Source: Rhodoluna sp. (GTDB lineage Bacteria > Actinomycetota > Actinomycetes > Actinomycetales > Microbacteriaceae). From it: a stretch of DNA of 6,683 nt. The notes under the pieces were generated by a model that was not told the origin of the DNA, searched no databases, and saw nothing but the letters and a program-made list of their open reading frames with translations. Shown piece by piece: positions 1 through 6,468 of the stretch. The position numbers and the translations under genes were made by a program. Where the stretch lies: contig JALQVK010000129.1 in assembly GCA_023260375.1 (NCBI GenBank), positions 1 through 6,683 of the forward strand. The letters are read 5' to 3'. How positions within the stretch are numbered: position 1 is the first letter of the stretch; each line of letters opens with the position of its first letter.

Positions 1-1
1 G

Positions 2-967
2 CGTTTCCTTTACTGGCTTCAGGCGCAACTGGTGGCCATAGCCACCGACCTTGCCGAACTTATTGGTGGGGCTGTGGCACTAAACCTGCTTTTTGGTTGG
101 CCATTACTCTTTGGTTGTGTGGCTACCGCAGTCGTTTCCACTGGTCTGCTCTACATTAAGTCGCGAGGTGGAGCAAAAACTTTCGAATACCTAATTTTCG
201 GTCTGATCGTCATGACCAGCTTTGGCTTCATTTCGGCCATTTCATCTTGGACGCCGCACGCCGGACAATTCTTCGCTGGCCTGATTCCAAAACTCACCAC
301 CACCGAGTCGGCTCTGATTGCTTTGGGAATTCTTGGCGCGACAATAATGCCTCATGCCGTTTATGTTCACTCGGCCCTAAGTCGCGATCGACTCGGTTCG
401 ATTGGCAGCGGTCTCGATAATCCTCGTTTGGTTCGAATCATCAAATGGGACGTCTCCTTAGCGATGTTTATCGCTGGAACTGTGAACATAGCGCTTTTGG
501 TGCTCGGGTCTGTGATTGGAATTACCGACAAAAATAATGACGTCATTTCTAGCGTTTTTGGGGAAATCATGTCTGCTGGCGGAGCAACATTTGCCGTGCT
601 TTTCGCCCTTGCATTGCTCGCCAGTGGTTTGGCATCCACCTCGGTTGGAACCTATGCCGGTGAAGTAATCTTCGACGGCCTATTGGTTAAGCGTTCTATA
701 CCTTTGGTGGTTCGCCGCCTGATCACCTTGGTCCCTGCGATGTTTGTGCTTTCGCTGGGCATGGGAGCCACCGACGTACTGGTTCTAAGTCAGGTGTTCC
801 TGAGCTTTGGAATCCCATTTGCACTTTTCCCTTTGATCCGACTCACTTCAGACAAGGCGCTTATGGGCGAAGTTGTAAACACTCGATTCACAACAATTCT
901 CGGCTACGCAGTTGCAGGTGCGCTGACTACCCTAAACCTCTGGATTTTGGTTCAGTTCCTGCTTTAG
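2..967 (+). CDS. mntH: Nramp/MntH-family divalent metal (Mn2+/Fe2+) transporter, 5' end outside window
   Basis: Integral membrane importer of the Nramp (SLC11) family, which takes up Mn2+ and related divalent metals by proton coupling. The frame is open to the window edge, and the first visible residues (RFLYWLQAQL, then the TDLAE motif) match the conserved third membrane helix. The GTG at 32 is therefore an internal valine codon, and the true start lies upstream. The helix-6 signature GATIMPHAVYVHS (about nt 335-373) carries the Ala and Met that line the metal site in this family. Further hydrophobic segments follow, including LLASGLASTSVGT (helix 8) and LSQVFLSFGIPFAL (helix 10). About nine of the usual eleven helices are visible, and the C-terminus (VQFLL, stop TAG) looks complete. 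The helix-1 DPGN motif is not in the window. The stop overlaps that of the convergent oxidoreductase gene by 4 bases. Family assignment is firm; metal preference is inferred from the family. Confidence 0.9.
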   Translation, partial: RFLYWLQAQLVAIATDLAELIGGAVALNLLFGWPLLFGCVATAVVSTGLLYIKSRGGAKTFEYLIFGLIVMTSFGFISAISSWTPHAGQFFAGLIPKLTTTESALIALGILGATIMPHAVYVHSALSRDRLGSIGSGLDNPRLVRIIKWDVSLAMFIAGTVNIALLVLGSVIGITDKNNDVISSVFGEIMSAGGATFAVLFALALLASGLASTSVGTYAGEVIFDGLLVKRSIPLVVRRLITLVPAMFVLSLGMGATDVLVLSQVFLSFGIPFALFPLIRLTSDKALMGEVVNTRFTTILGYAVAGALTTLNLWILVQFLL

Positions 968-2172
968 CGAATGGCGGCGGTTACGCCAGGCACAGGTGCA
1001 ACCTTAACCCACTGGCCAGATTCTGCTGACTGCTCTACAGCATCACAGACAGCCGCAGCTGAAACAGCATCATTGATATTGGAATTCAGATGCTTGGAGC
1101 CCACGAACGACTCCAAGAACTTTCGAGCCTCGATAACTTTAAGGTCATCAAATCCCATGCTGGTTCCAGCGCCTGGCTGAAAGTGGTCAAAATCACCAAA
1201 CCCTGGACTGGCCATCACTCTGGTGTAACCGACTAAATCACCTTTACGACCAACCGCAATATCGAGTTCATTCAGGCGTTCGAAGTCCCAGTGCAACGAA
1301 CCTTCCGTCCCGTAGATTTCAAAGTTGTATGAAGCACGTGGACCCACAGAAACTCGAGAAGCCTCTAATGTGCCAACTGCTCCGGCACCCACTGCGTTGT
1401 CGGCGAAGCGAACCATCATTCCCGCATAGTCTTCGTTTTCAACATCTCCAAGCTCTCCGCCTTCGATTACGTCGAAGTGGGTTCCTTTACCCATCTGCTG
1501 AATTGGGCGTTGCTTGATAACTGTCGAGGTCATTCCGGTTACATCAGAGATTGGACCAACCACGTACTGTACGAGGTCGACTAGGTGACCCATGAGGTCT
1601 CCTAGCACGCCAGAGCCGGCGAGCTTGCGGTTGAAACGCCAGGATAACGCTGCGTTTGGTTCTGCCGAGTAGTCGGCGAAGAAGGTCCCGCGGATGTTGG
1701 TGATGCGACCGATGCGGCCTTCGGCGATTAGAGCTTTCGCTTTCTCAACTGCAGGAGCATGGCGGTAGTTGAAGCCAATGCTTGAAACCACGCCCGCTTC
1801 GGCAGCTGCCGCTTGAACCGAGGCAGTTTCTTCTACCCCGCGGCCTACTGGCTTTTCGATCCAGAATGCCTTGCCCGCCTTGGCAGCGGCGATGCCGATT
1901 TCGGCGTGGAGGAAGTTTGGTGCACAAATTGATACGACGTCGACTTCTGGGTGGTTTAGCACTTCGTGGTAGTCAAGAGTCGACTCTTCGAAACCTAGGA
2001 CGTCCTTGGCATATTCACCGCGACTTGGCTCGGTGTCGGCGGCAATCACTAGACGTGGTTTGATAGCGAGCTCAGGGTAAACCACTGGAATGCTCTGGTA
2101 GGCACGAGAATGAACCTTGCCCATCCAGCCAACACTTACCAGCCCAACGCCGATCACTTTTTGTTCAGCCAT
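964..2172 (-). CDS. Gfo/Idh/MocA-family NAD(P)-dependent oxidoreductase
   Basis: Probable cytoplasmic dehydrogenase of 402 residues acting on a sugar, sugar acid or polyol; inositol-type dehydrogenases belong to this family. The N-terminal Rossmann fold shows a glycine-rich loop (GLVSVGWMG, residues 10-18) and a probable cofactor-discriminating acid in IAADTEP (43-49). WIEKPVG (104-110) contains the family EKP signature with Lys107. GFNYRH (133-138) and GDLMGHLVD (191-199, His196/Asp199) match the usual catalytic and substrate region. SWRFNRKLAGSG (177-188) resembles the inositol-dehydrogenase-like branch. The ATG start is supported by GGGAG at 2186-2182, 9 bases upstream. The gene is downstream of a LacI-type repressor gene and separated from it by the only intergenic gap, which holds a palindromic operator candidate, so substrate-induced expression is likely. 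It ends convergently with the transporter gene. The exact substrate cannot be read from the sequence, so no symbol is given. Confidence 0.92.
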   Translation of the reverse strand: MAEQKVIGVGLVSVGWMGKVHSRAYQSIPVVYPELAIKPRLVIAADTEPSRGEYAKDVLGFEESTLDYHEVLNHPEVDVVSICAPNFLHAEIGIAAAKAGKAFWIEKPVGRGVEETASVQAAAAEAGVVSSIGFNYRHAPAVEKAKALIAEGRIGRITNIRGTFFADYSAEPNAALSWRFNRKLAGSGVLGDLMGHLVDLVQYVVGPISDVTGMTSTVIKQRPIQQMGKGTHFDVIEGGELGDVENEDYAGMMVRFADNAVGAGAVGTLEASRVSVGPRASYNFEIYGTEGSLHWDFERLNELDIAVGRKGDLVGYTRVMASPGFGDFDHFQPGAGTSMGFDDLKVIEARKFLESFVGSKHLNSNINDAVSAAAVCDAVEQSAESGQWVKVAPVPGVTAAIR

Positions 2173-2181
2173 TTGTTTTTA

Positions 2182-2186
2182 CTCCC
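2182..2186 (-). promoter_or_regulatory. Shine-Dalgarno site of the oxidoreductase gene
   Basis: GGGAG on the - strand lies 9 bases before the ATG at 2172. It is the best ribosome-binding match among the junctions of this window. It supports independent translation initiation, unlike the coupled genes upstream. Confidence 0.75.
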
Positions 2187-2191
2187 AATTC

Positions 2192-2201
2192 GGAACGTTC
2201 C
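2192..2201. promoter_or_regulatory. Putative LacI-family operator (GGAACGTTCC)
   Basis: A perfect 10-base palindrome, GGAACGTTCC, with a central CpG. The flanking bases (C on one side, A on the other) do not extend the symmetry. It sits in the 60-base gap between the stop of the LacI-type regulator gene and the start of the oxidoreductase gene, just upstream of the ribosome-binding site. LacI-family dimers bind such palindromes, with a hinge-helix leucine wedging into the central CpG step; the regulator here has the matching hinge Leu57. A 10-base palindrome could occur by chance in a gap of this size at a few percent, so position and family fit carry much of the argument. Confidence 0.6.
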
Positions 2202-2202
2202 A

Positions 2203-2229
2203 TTTGTATTAACAATAAAACAATACCAA
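2203..2229 (-). promoter_or_regulatory. Weak candidate promoter for the oxidoreductase gene
   Basis: On the - strand, TTGGTA (2229-2224) and TACAAA (2208-2203) resemble -35 and -10 boxes, but the 15-base spacer is short. The region is clearly A+T-rich compared with its surroundings. Initiation about 7 bases after the -10 box would fall inside the palindrome at 2192-2201, a geometry expected for repression. The box matches are mediocre and this is a tentative call. Confidence 0.3.
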
Positions 2230-2232
2230 GGG

Positions 2233-3234
2233 CTATTTGACCTTTGTGGTCGAATTCCTAACTACCAAACCGGGCTCAATGTAAATCTCTTTTCCGCGGA
2301 ATTTTTGCAAAGCTTCGTGGTCGGTGAGCAACCACACAACCTGCGAAATGATGCTCTCTTTGTCCTGGTCGATTGACGTGAGACTAATTCGCTCCATTGA
2401 ACTGAAGAATGTGTTGTCGTAGCCAGTAACCGCTACTTTTAGCTGCTTCCTAGCAAGTGCATCCTGAACACCAAAGGCAACGTTGTCGTTGAAGCAAACA
2501 ATTGCAGTTGGCTTTGACTGAAGTGCTTGGAGCCCGCCGGAGAGGCCAGAGGTTTCATGCTTGGTGGACCCGGTCGAAACTATGTTGACCTTAATGTTGT
2601 GTTTCTTTGCTTGATTCACAAATGCAGACTTGCGTTCGTCGGCGACTCGCTCGCCTTCGGGCCCAACATAGACAATGTTTTTATGGCCGAGGGTGATCAA
2701 ATGGTCCAAGATTTGCCTCATCGCGGTGTCGTCGTTACTTCGAACCGAAACGGCGTTCTTCAAAGCGCCCTTTGAGGAAAGCACTTGAACCACCGGGATT
2801 TCCTCTGAAATGTATTTGAAAGGCGTGTGGTCGACCAACCCACCAACCAGAAGTAGGCTGCTCGGCTTTAAATCCAAAAGGTGTTGAATTGGAACCGGAT
2901 CGATTCGATCTACCCCATCAATATTGAAAACCGAAGAAGTGGCGAAGAAACAGAAAATACCTTTGTCGGCAAAAGCTTGTCGGGCCAAGTCGGCGAATTC
3001 GGTAAACAACGGGTTGTGAAAATCAGCGATAACGATGCCGATGAACCCGTTATTTCCAGAACGAAGGGCGCTAGCCCAAGCATTCGGTGTGTAACCAAGT
3101 TCTTGGGCAGCCTTGAGCACCAAATCGCGACGTTTTTGACTGACACCTGTATCAGATTTGAACACTTGCGCAACCAAAGACTTTGAGACTCCAGCCTTCG
3201 CAGCAACATCATGAATGGTTGGTCGTTTGTTCAT
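2233..3234 (-). CDS. LacI-family transcriptional regulator
   Basis: DNA-binding repressor of 333 residues with the standard LacI/GalR layout. The N-terminal helix-turn-helix is TIHDVAAKAGVSKSLVAQVF (residues 6-25), followed by a hinge helix YTPNAWASALRSG (48-60) with Leu57 at the CpG-wedging position. A periplasmic-binding-protein-like effector domain follows from about residue 62 (GFIGIVIADFHNPLF, later FNDNVAFGV and VTGYDN). The effector is probably a sugar-like ligand but is not identifiable. The ATG at 3234 is preferred because it puts the HTH at residue 6 as in the family. A longer reading to 3306 would add 24 unrelated residues lying over the end of the hydrolase gene. The start is only 2 bases after the hydrolase stop, with no clear Shine-Dalgarno at normal spacing, so it is probably co-transcribed and coupled. 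The likely target is the palindrome just downstream of this gene. Confidence 0.93.
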   Translation of the reverse strand: MNKRPTIHDVAAKAGVSKSLVAQVFKSDTGVSQKRRDLVLKAAQELGYTPNAWASALRSGNNGFIGIVIADFHNPLFTEFADLARQAFADKGIFCFFATSSVFNIDGVDRIDPVPIQHLLDLKPSSLLLVGGLVDHTPFKYISEEIPVVQVLSSKGALKNAVSVRSNDDTAMRQILDHLITLGHKNIVYVGPEGERVADERKSAFVNQAKKHNIKVNIVSTGSTKHETSGLSGGLQALQSKPTAIVCFNDNVAFGVQDALARKQLKVAVTGYDNTFFSSMERISLTSIDQDKESIISQVVWLLTDHEALQKFRGKEIYIEPGLVVRNSTTKVK

Positions 3235-3236
3235 GG

Positions 3237-4712
3237 TTAGCAGATCGGCTCTTTCGAAGGAAGTTTTCCAGCCGTGAAGAAATCGTCGACGACTGTGCTC
3301 ACACACTGGTTTGAGCGACCGTAGGCGGTGTGACCTTCGCCCTTGAACGTGACCAAGAAGCCCTTATCGAGAACCTCATGCGCTAACCCAACGGACTGCT
3401 CGTAAGGTGTGGCAGGGTCGCCGGTAGTTCCAATCACGATGATTGTTGGGGCTCCCTTGGCCGAGTAAGACTCAGGACGCTTCGCCACTGGATAAGGCCA
3501 ATCGGCGCACAGCAAAGCGCCGTTCTGCCAGTAGCGACCGAGAATCGGGGAAAGTTCGATGATTCTCTGGTTTTGCTTTGCCATGTCTTCTGGTTTGGCA
3601 GATGACCTTGAGTCAAGACAGTTGACGGCGACGTTGGCTTCAAAACTATTACTTGAGTAATTGCCACTCTGATCACGGTCGTTATAAAAGTCGGCTAACA
3701 ACATGAAAGTCGAGCCGTCCTTGTTTTGGAGGGCTTCATTGAAGGCCTGGGTTAGGTAAGGCCAATAGGTGTCCGAGTAAAGTGCCATGATTAGTCCGGT
3801 GTTTGCCGAGGCAATAGTTAGTTTGCGTCCGTCCTTGGTGGGGAGCGTCTTCTTTTCCATCTTCTTCAAAAACTGAGAAACCTGTGACTGGGCATTGGCC
3901 AGGCTTCCGGTGAACGGGCAACTGGAATCGTTGGCCAGGCAGTCTTTCAGGTAGTTGTGAAGCGCAAGGTCGAAACCCTTTAGCTGATTCAAGCTCTGCT
4001 GTGAGTCTGAAACTCTTGGATCGATTGCGCCATCTAGAACAAAGCGGCCAACCTTGTTTGGGAACAAGGTTGCGTAGGTAGAGCCTAAGAAGGTTCCGTA
4101 AGAGAAGCCGAGGTAGTTTAGTTTTTCGTCGCCTAGGGCTGCACGAATAACGTCCATGTCTTTGGCTGCACTCACGGTGTCTACGTGGCCCAAGACCGGA
4201 CCGGTGTTCGCTTTGCAGGCGTTTACAAATTTGGCGAGCTCTACCTTGCTCAGTTCGACGTCTTTAGCCGAACCAGGCTCGGCGCTGTTGGAGTCGTAAA
4301 GCAGGTGGTCGGTGTCTTTAGCGTTTAGGCAAGTTACCTTGGAGCTACGACTAACACCGCGAGGGTCGAACGAAACAAGCGTGAAATTATCGCGAAGGGA
4401 TTGCGTACCGATGCTGTCGTAGTTATTAACCAGAAAGTCCACGCCTGAGCCGCCGGGGCCACCAGGGTTCAAGACGATTGAACCCTGAGCATCATTGGTG
4501 AACTTACGGGTAACTGCAATCTTGATTTTTTCGCCGTCTGGTTTGTCCCAATTGAGAGGCACATCAACGGTTCCACACTGGAAAGACTTATTTTCGCAAA
4601 GACTCCAGTTGATCTTCTGTGAGTAAACATCGCTCACCGGAATTAGGTTTGCGCAACCCGAGAGACCCAATGCCAAAGCCGCAGTCGCAACCAGTGCTAA
4701 TAATTTCTTCAA
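3237..4712 (-). CDS. Secreted lipoprotein alpha/beta hydrolase, tripeptidyl-aminopeptidase (TAP/SlpD-E) family
   Basis: Probable exported serine peptidase of 491 residues that removes short N-terminal peptides outside the membrane. A lipoprotein signal peptide (MKK, hydrophobic stretch, lipobox LSGC) predicts lipidation at Cys20. NPGGPGGSG (82-90) is the oxyanion-hole region. GFSYGT (202-207) gives nucleophile Ser204, GDPATP (431-436) gives Asp432, and GEGHTAYG (458-465) gives His461. The C-terminal TAP-type domain is present, and the length fits the family. After Cys20 there are ten cysteines, including the last residue Cys491, which suggests disulfides. The start is TTG: it overlaps the holB stop as TTGA, is preceded by GGAG six bases upstream, and begins directly with a signal peptide. 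It follows holB, an arrangement I recall from other actinobacteria. Family and catalytic residues are clear; peptide specificity is inferred. Confidence 0.92.
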   Translation of the reverse strand: MKKLLALVATAALALGLSGCANLIPVSDVYSQKINWSLCENKSFQCGTVDVPLNWDKPDGEKIKIAVTRKFTNDAQGSIVLNPGGPGGSGVDFLVNNYDSIGTQSLRDNFTLVSFDPRGVSRSSKVTCLNAKDTDHLLYDSNSAEPGSAKDVELSKVELAKFVNACKANTGPVLGHVDTVSAAKDMDVIRAALGDEKLNYLGFSYGTFLGSTYATLFPNKVGRFVLDGAIDPRVSDSQQSLNQLKGFDLALHNYLKDCLANDSSCPFTGSLANAQSQVSQFLKKMEKKTLPTKDGRKLTIASANTGLIMALYSDTYWPYLTQAFNEALQNKDGSTFMLLADFYNDRDQSGNYSSNSFEANVAVNCLDSRSSAKPEDMAKQNQRIIELSPILGRYWQNGALLCADWPYPVAKRPESYSAKGAPTIIVIGTTGDPATPYEQSVGLAHEVLDKGFLVTFKGEGHTAYGRSNQCVSTVVDDFFTAGKLPSKEPIC

Positions 4713-5857
4713 AGTGCGCTCCGCTTCAGTGTGGTGGCTAGGGAATCTAAGACGTACATGTCGCGCACGTTTCGATCAATTCGATCTCGTGCTTTCTCGA
4801 TTTCGTCGATGATGTGAATTGTGTTCTTTGCAGTGGTTGAAGTTGCCACTTCTCGGATTTGGATCTCAAGGTCTCGGTTCACCAATTCGGCTCCGGTGAA
4901 AAGCTGCACGGTTAGCACATCTCGGTAGAGAGCCAAAAGGTCAACCAGAATGCGGTCAATGCCGTCACGCAGACTTCTGGTAGCGCGGCGCTTCTGATTT
5001 TCTTCCAAACGCTTGATGTCTGGTCGATAGGTCGGTGGCACGGTATCACTTGGGGTTAGGCCCAGACTGTGTCGCAATTCTTGTAATTCTTCTTCGTCAC
5101 GTTCTTTGGTGAGATCTAGGGCATCCTTCTTGGCAAGTTCAAGCCACTTGGCAGAGGTTTTTACAGCCTGGGACACGTTGTTGATGCTCATAGCAGCCGA
5201 AAGGTATTGATGGCGACGTTTGCGAACCTCAGGGCTGAGAGCAAGGCGCCTAGCCATGCCGATGTGGCTTTGTGCCTCAGCGGCAACAAGAGTTGCCAAC
5301 TTTGGGTCAACCTGATCGCGCTCGATCAGAAGCATCGCAACATCCTCAACCGATGGAACCTTCAGGTTGACTTTGCGAACGCGTGAACGAATCGTCGGCA
5401 ACATGTCAACTTCGGAAGGAGCGCACAAAATCCAAATGGTGTTAGCTGGCGGCTCTTCAAGAGCTTTCAACAAAACGTTGGCAGCAACCGGAGCCATACG
5501 ATCTGCGTCTTCGATGATTAGCACGCGGTACCCACCCATGCTTGAGCCAAATGAAGACTGGTTCACTAGGTCGCGAACCTCGGCAATGGCAATTTGGACC
5601 TTTTCGGTTGAGAGCACGTTTATGTCTGGATGTGTGCCTGCTGCCGCAACTACGCAGGAGTGACACTTGCCACAACCTTGCTGCTCGCACTGTAGGGCCG
5701 CGGCAAACTTTTGTGCCAAAACGGAACGACCAGAACCTGGAGGGCCGGTAATCAACCAGGAATGAAAGACACCTTGGTCACGGTTCTCCACGGTACGCTT
5801 TATCTGCTCAACAGCCTCTGGTTGCCCAGCTAATTCGTACCAAAAATCTTTGCTCAT
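4709..5857 (-). CDS. holB: DNA polymerase III delta' subunit (clamp loader)
   Basis: Subunit of the replicative clamp loader, which with delta and gamma/tau loads the sliding clamp on DNA. The protein has 382 residues. The AAA+ core shows a P-loop GPPGSGRS (38-45), a four-cysteine zinc module C57-C62-C65-C68, a Walker B-like strand VLIIEDADRM (112-121), the signature LLKALEEPP (129-137) and the SRx motif with Arg159 (IRSRVRK). The P-loop lysine is arginine (Arg44). I recall this from other actinobacterial delta' proteins, and it agrees with delta' not being an ATPase. A charged linker (about 250-292, KERDEEELQE and ENQKRRATRS) precedes the C-terminal helical domain (LVDLLALYRDVL, 304-315). 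The ATG overlaps the tmk stop as TAATG with no good ribosome-binding site, suggesting coupled translation. Its own stop overlaps the hydrolase start. Confidence 0.94.
   Translation of the reverse strand: MSKDFWYELAGQPEAVEQIKRTVENRDQGVFHSWLITGPPGSGRSVLAQKFAAALQCEQQGCGKCHSCVVAAAGTHPDINVLSTEKVQIAIAEVRDLVNQSSFGSSMGGYRVLIIEDADRMAPVAANVLLKALEEPPANTIWILCAPSEVDMLPTIRSRVRKVNLKVPSVEDVAMLLIERDQVDPKLATLVAAEAQSHIGMARRLALSPEVRKRRHQYLSAAMSINNVSQAVKTSAKWLELAKKDALDLTKERDEEELQELRHSLGLTPSDTVPPTYRPDIKRLEENQKRRATRSLRDGIDRILVDLLALYRDVLTVQLFTGAELVNRDLEIQIREVATSTTAKNTIHIIDEIEKARDRIDRNVRDMYVLDSLATTLKRSAL
4719..4722 (-). promoter_or_regulatory. Shine-Dalgarno site supporting the TTG start of the hydrolase
   Basis: GGAG on the - strand ends six bases before the TTG at 4712-4710. 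It lies inside the last codons of holB. Together with the signal peptide that starts at this codon, it fixes a rare TTG start. Confidence 0.7.
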
Positions 5858-6468
5858 TAGCCCAGTAGTTCGTCTAACTTCTTGGCAATGTGTACAAAAA
5901 TCTCGGCTGGTGACTCGGTAGCATCAACCACCAAGAAACGACCTGGTTCAGCCTGGGCTAGCTTCAGAAATTCGTCTCGAACTGCCTGAAAAAAGTCGAG
6001 CTTTTCTTGCTCTAAACGGTCGGGAGCTTCACCGGTGCTCTTGCGCCGCTCGGCCGCGATAGCTGGATCAAGATCTACCAGGACGGTCAGATCCGGAAGA
6101 AGTCCATCAACCGCCCAAAGTGAAATGTTTCGAACTTCGTTTGCCGAAAGTTTGCGACCGGCACCCTGATAGGCAACCGAGGAGTCAAGAAAACGATCGG
6201 TGATTACAACTTTCCCTTCGGCTAAAGCCGGGCGAACTTTCGTGGCAACGTGGTGGGCACGGTCGGCGGCATACAAAAGCGCCTCTGCTCGAGGAGCCAC
6301 ATCGCCTTTGCGGTGAAGAAGCAGGTTGCGGATTTCTTGACCTAGTTCGGTTCCGCCAGGTTCGAGAGTGCAGATAACGTCTTTACCTTTGGAGCGCAGA
6401 TACTCCTCGGCAAGACGAATCTGGGTTGACTTGCCAACCCCGTCGATACCTTCGAAGGAAATGAACAC
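5857..6468 (-). CDS. tmk: Thymidylate (dTMP) kinase
   Basis: Cytoplasmic kinase that phosphorylates dTMP to dTDP for dTTP synthesis, with a typical length of 203 residues. Motifs in order: P-loop GIDGVGKST (7-15), EPGGTELG (36-43), nucleotide-site YAADRAHHV (66-74, Arg70), DRFLDSSVAYQG (91-102) with the catalytic Asp-Arg pair, and an Arg/Lys-rich LID with RRKSTGEAPDRLE (141-153). The P-loop without an extra basic residue and the arginine-bearing LID fit the E. coli-like class. The residue before EPGGT is Leu35, where the common bacterial motif has arginine (TREPGGT). The start is GTG and overlaps the topA stop as TAGTG; no strong Shine-Dalgarno is seen at normal distance, so reinitiation after topA is likely. 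It is placed between topA and holB. Confidence 0.96.
   Translation of the reverse strand: MFISFEGIDGVGKSTQIRLAEEYLRSKGKDVICTLEPGGTELGQEIRNLLLHRKGDVAPRAEALLYAADRAHHVATKVRPALAEGKVVITDRFLDSSVAYQGAGRKLSANEVRNISLWAVDGLLPDLTVLVDLDPAIAAERRKSTGEAPDRLEQEKLDFFQAVRDEFLKLAQAEPGRFLVVDATESPAEIFVHIAKKLDELLG

Noticed and set aside
32..34. GTG as the start of the transporter gene
   Set aside because: The frame continues upstream to the window edge with RFLYWLQAQL, which matches conserved Nramp helix 3. Helices 1-2 must lie outside the window.
57..80. Degraded Walker A lysine in delta' as a sign of a broken gene (holB residues 38-45, about nt 5746-5723)
   Set aside because: The delta' subunit does not need ATPase activity and, as I recall, actinobacterial homologues carry GPPGSGRS; the rest of the protein is intact.
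367..639. Open frame on the - strand within the transporter gene
   Set aside because: No recognisable domain; it is a shadow of a well-conserved membrane protein on the other strand.
972..988. Hairpin-like sequence after the transporter stop (TGGCG/CGCCA or GGCG/CGCC)
   Set aside because: The stem is only 4-5 bp, no T-tract follows on either strand, and it lies in the coding end of the oxidoreductase. Not an intrinsic terminator.
2881..3186. Open frame on the + strand opposite the regulator gene
   Set aside because: Antisense to the regulator effector and DNA-binding domains, no recognisable motif or ribosome-binding site.
3235..3306. N-terminal extension of the LacI-type protein by 24 residues
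   Set aside because: It lies over the 3' end of the hydrolase gene in another frame, has no family similarity, and would push the HTH away from its usual position at the N-terminus. The ATG at 3234 fits the family.
5367..5663. Open frames on the + and - strand within holB
   Set aside because: They overlap the conserved AAA+ core of delta' in other frames and resemble no known family.
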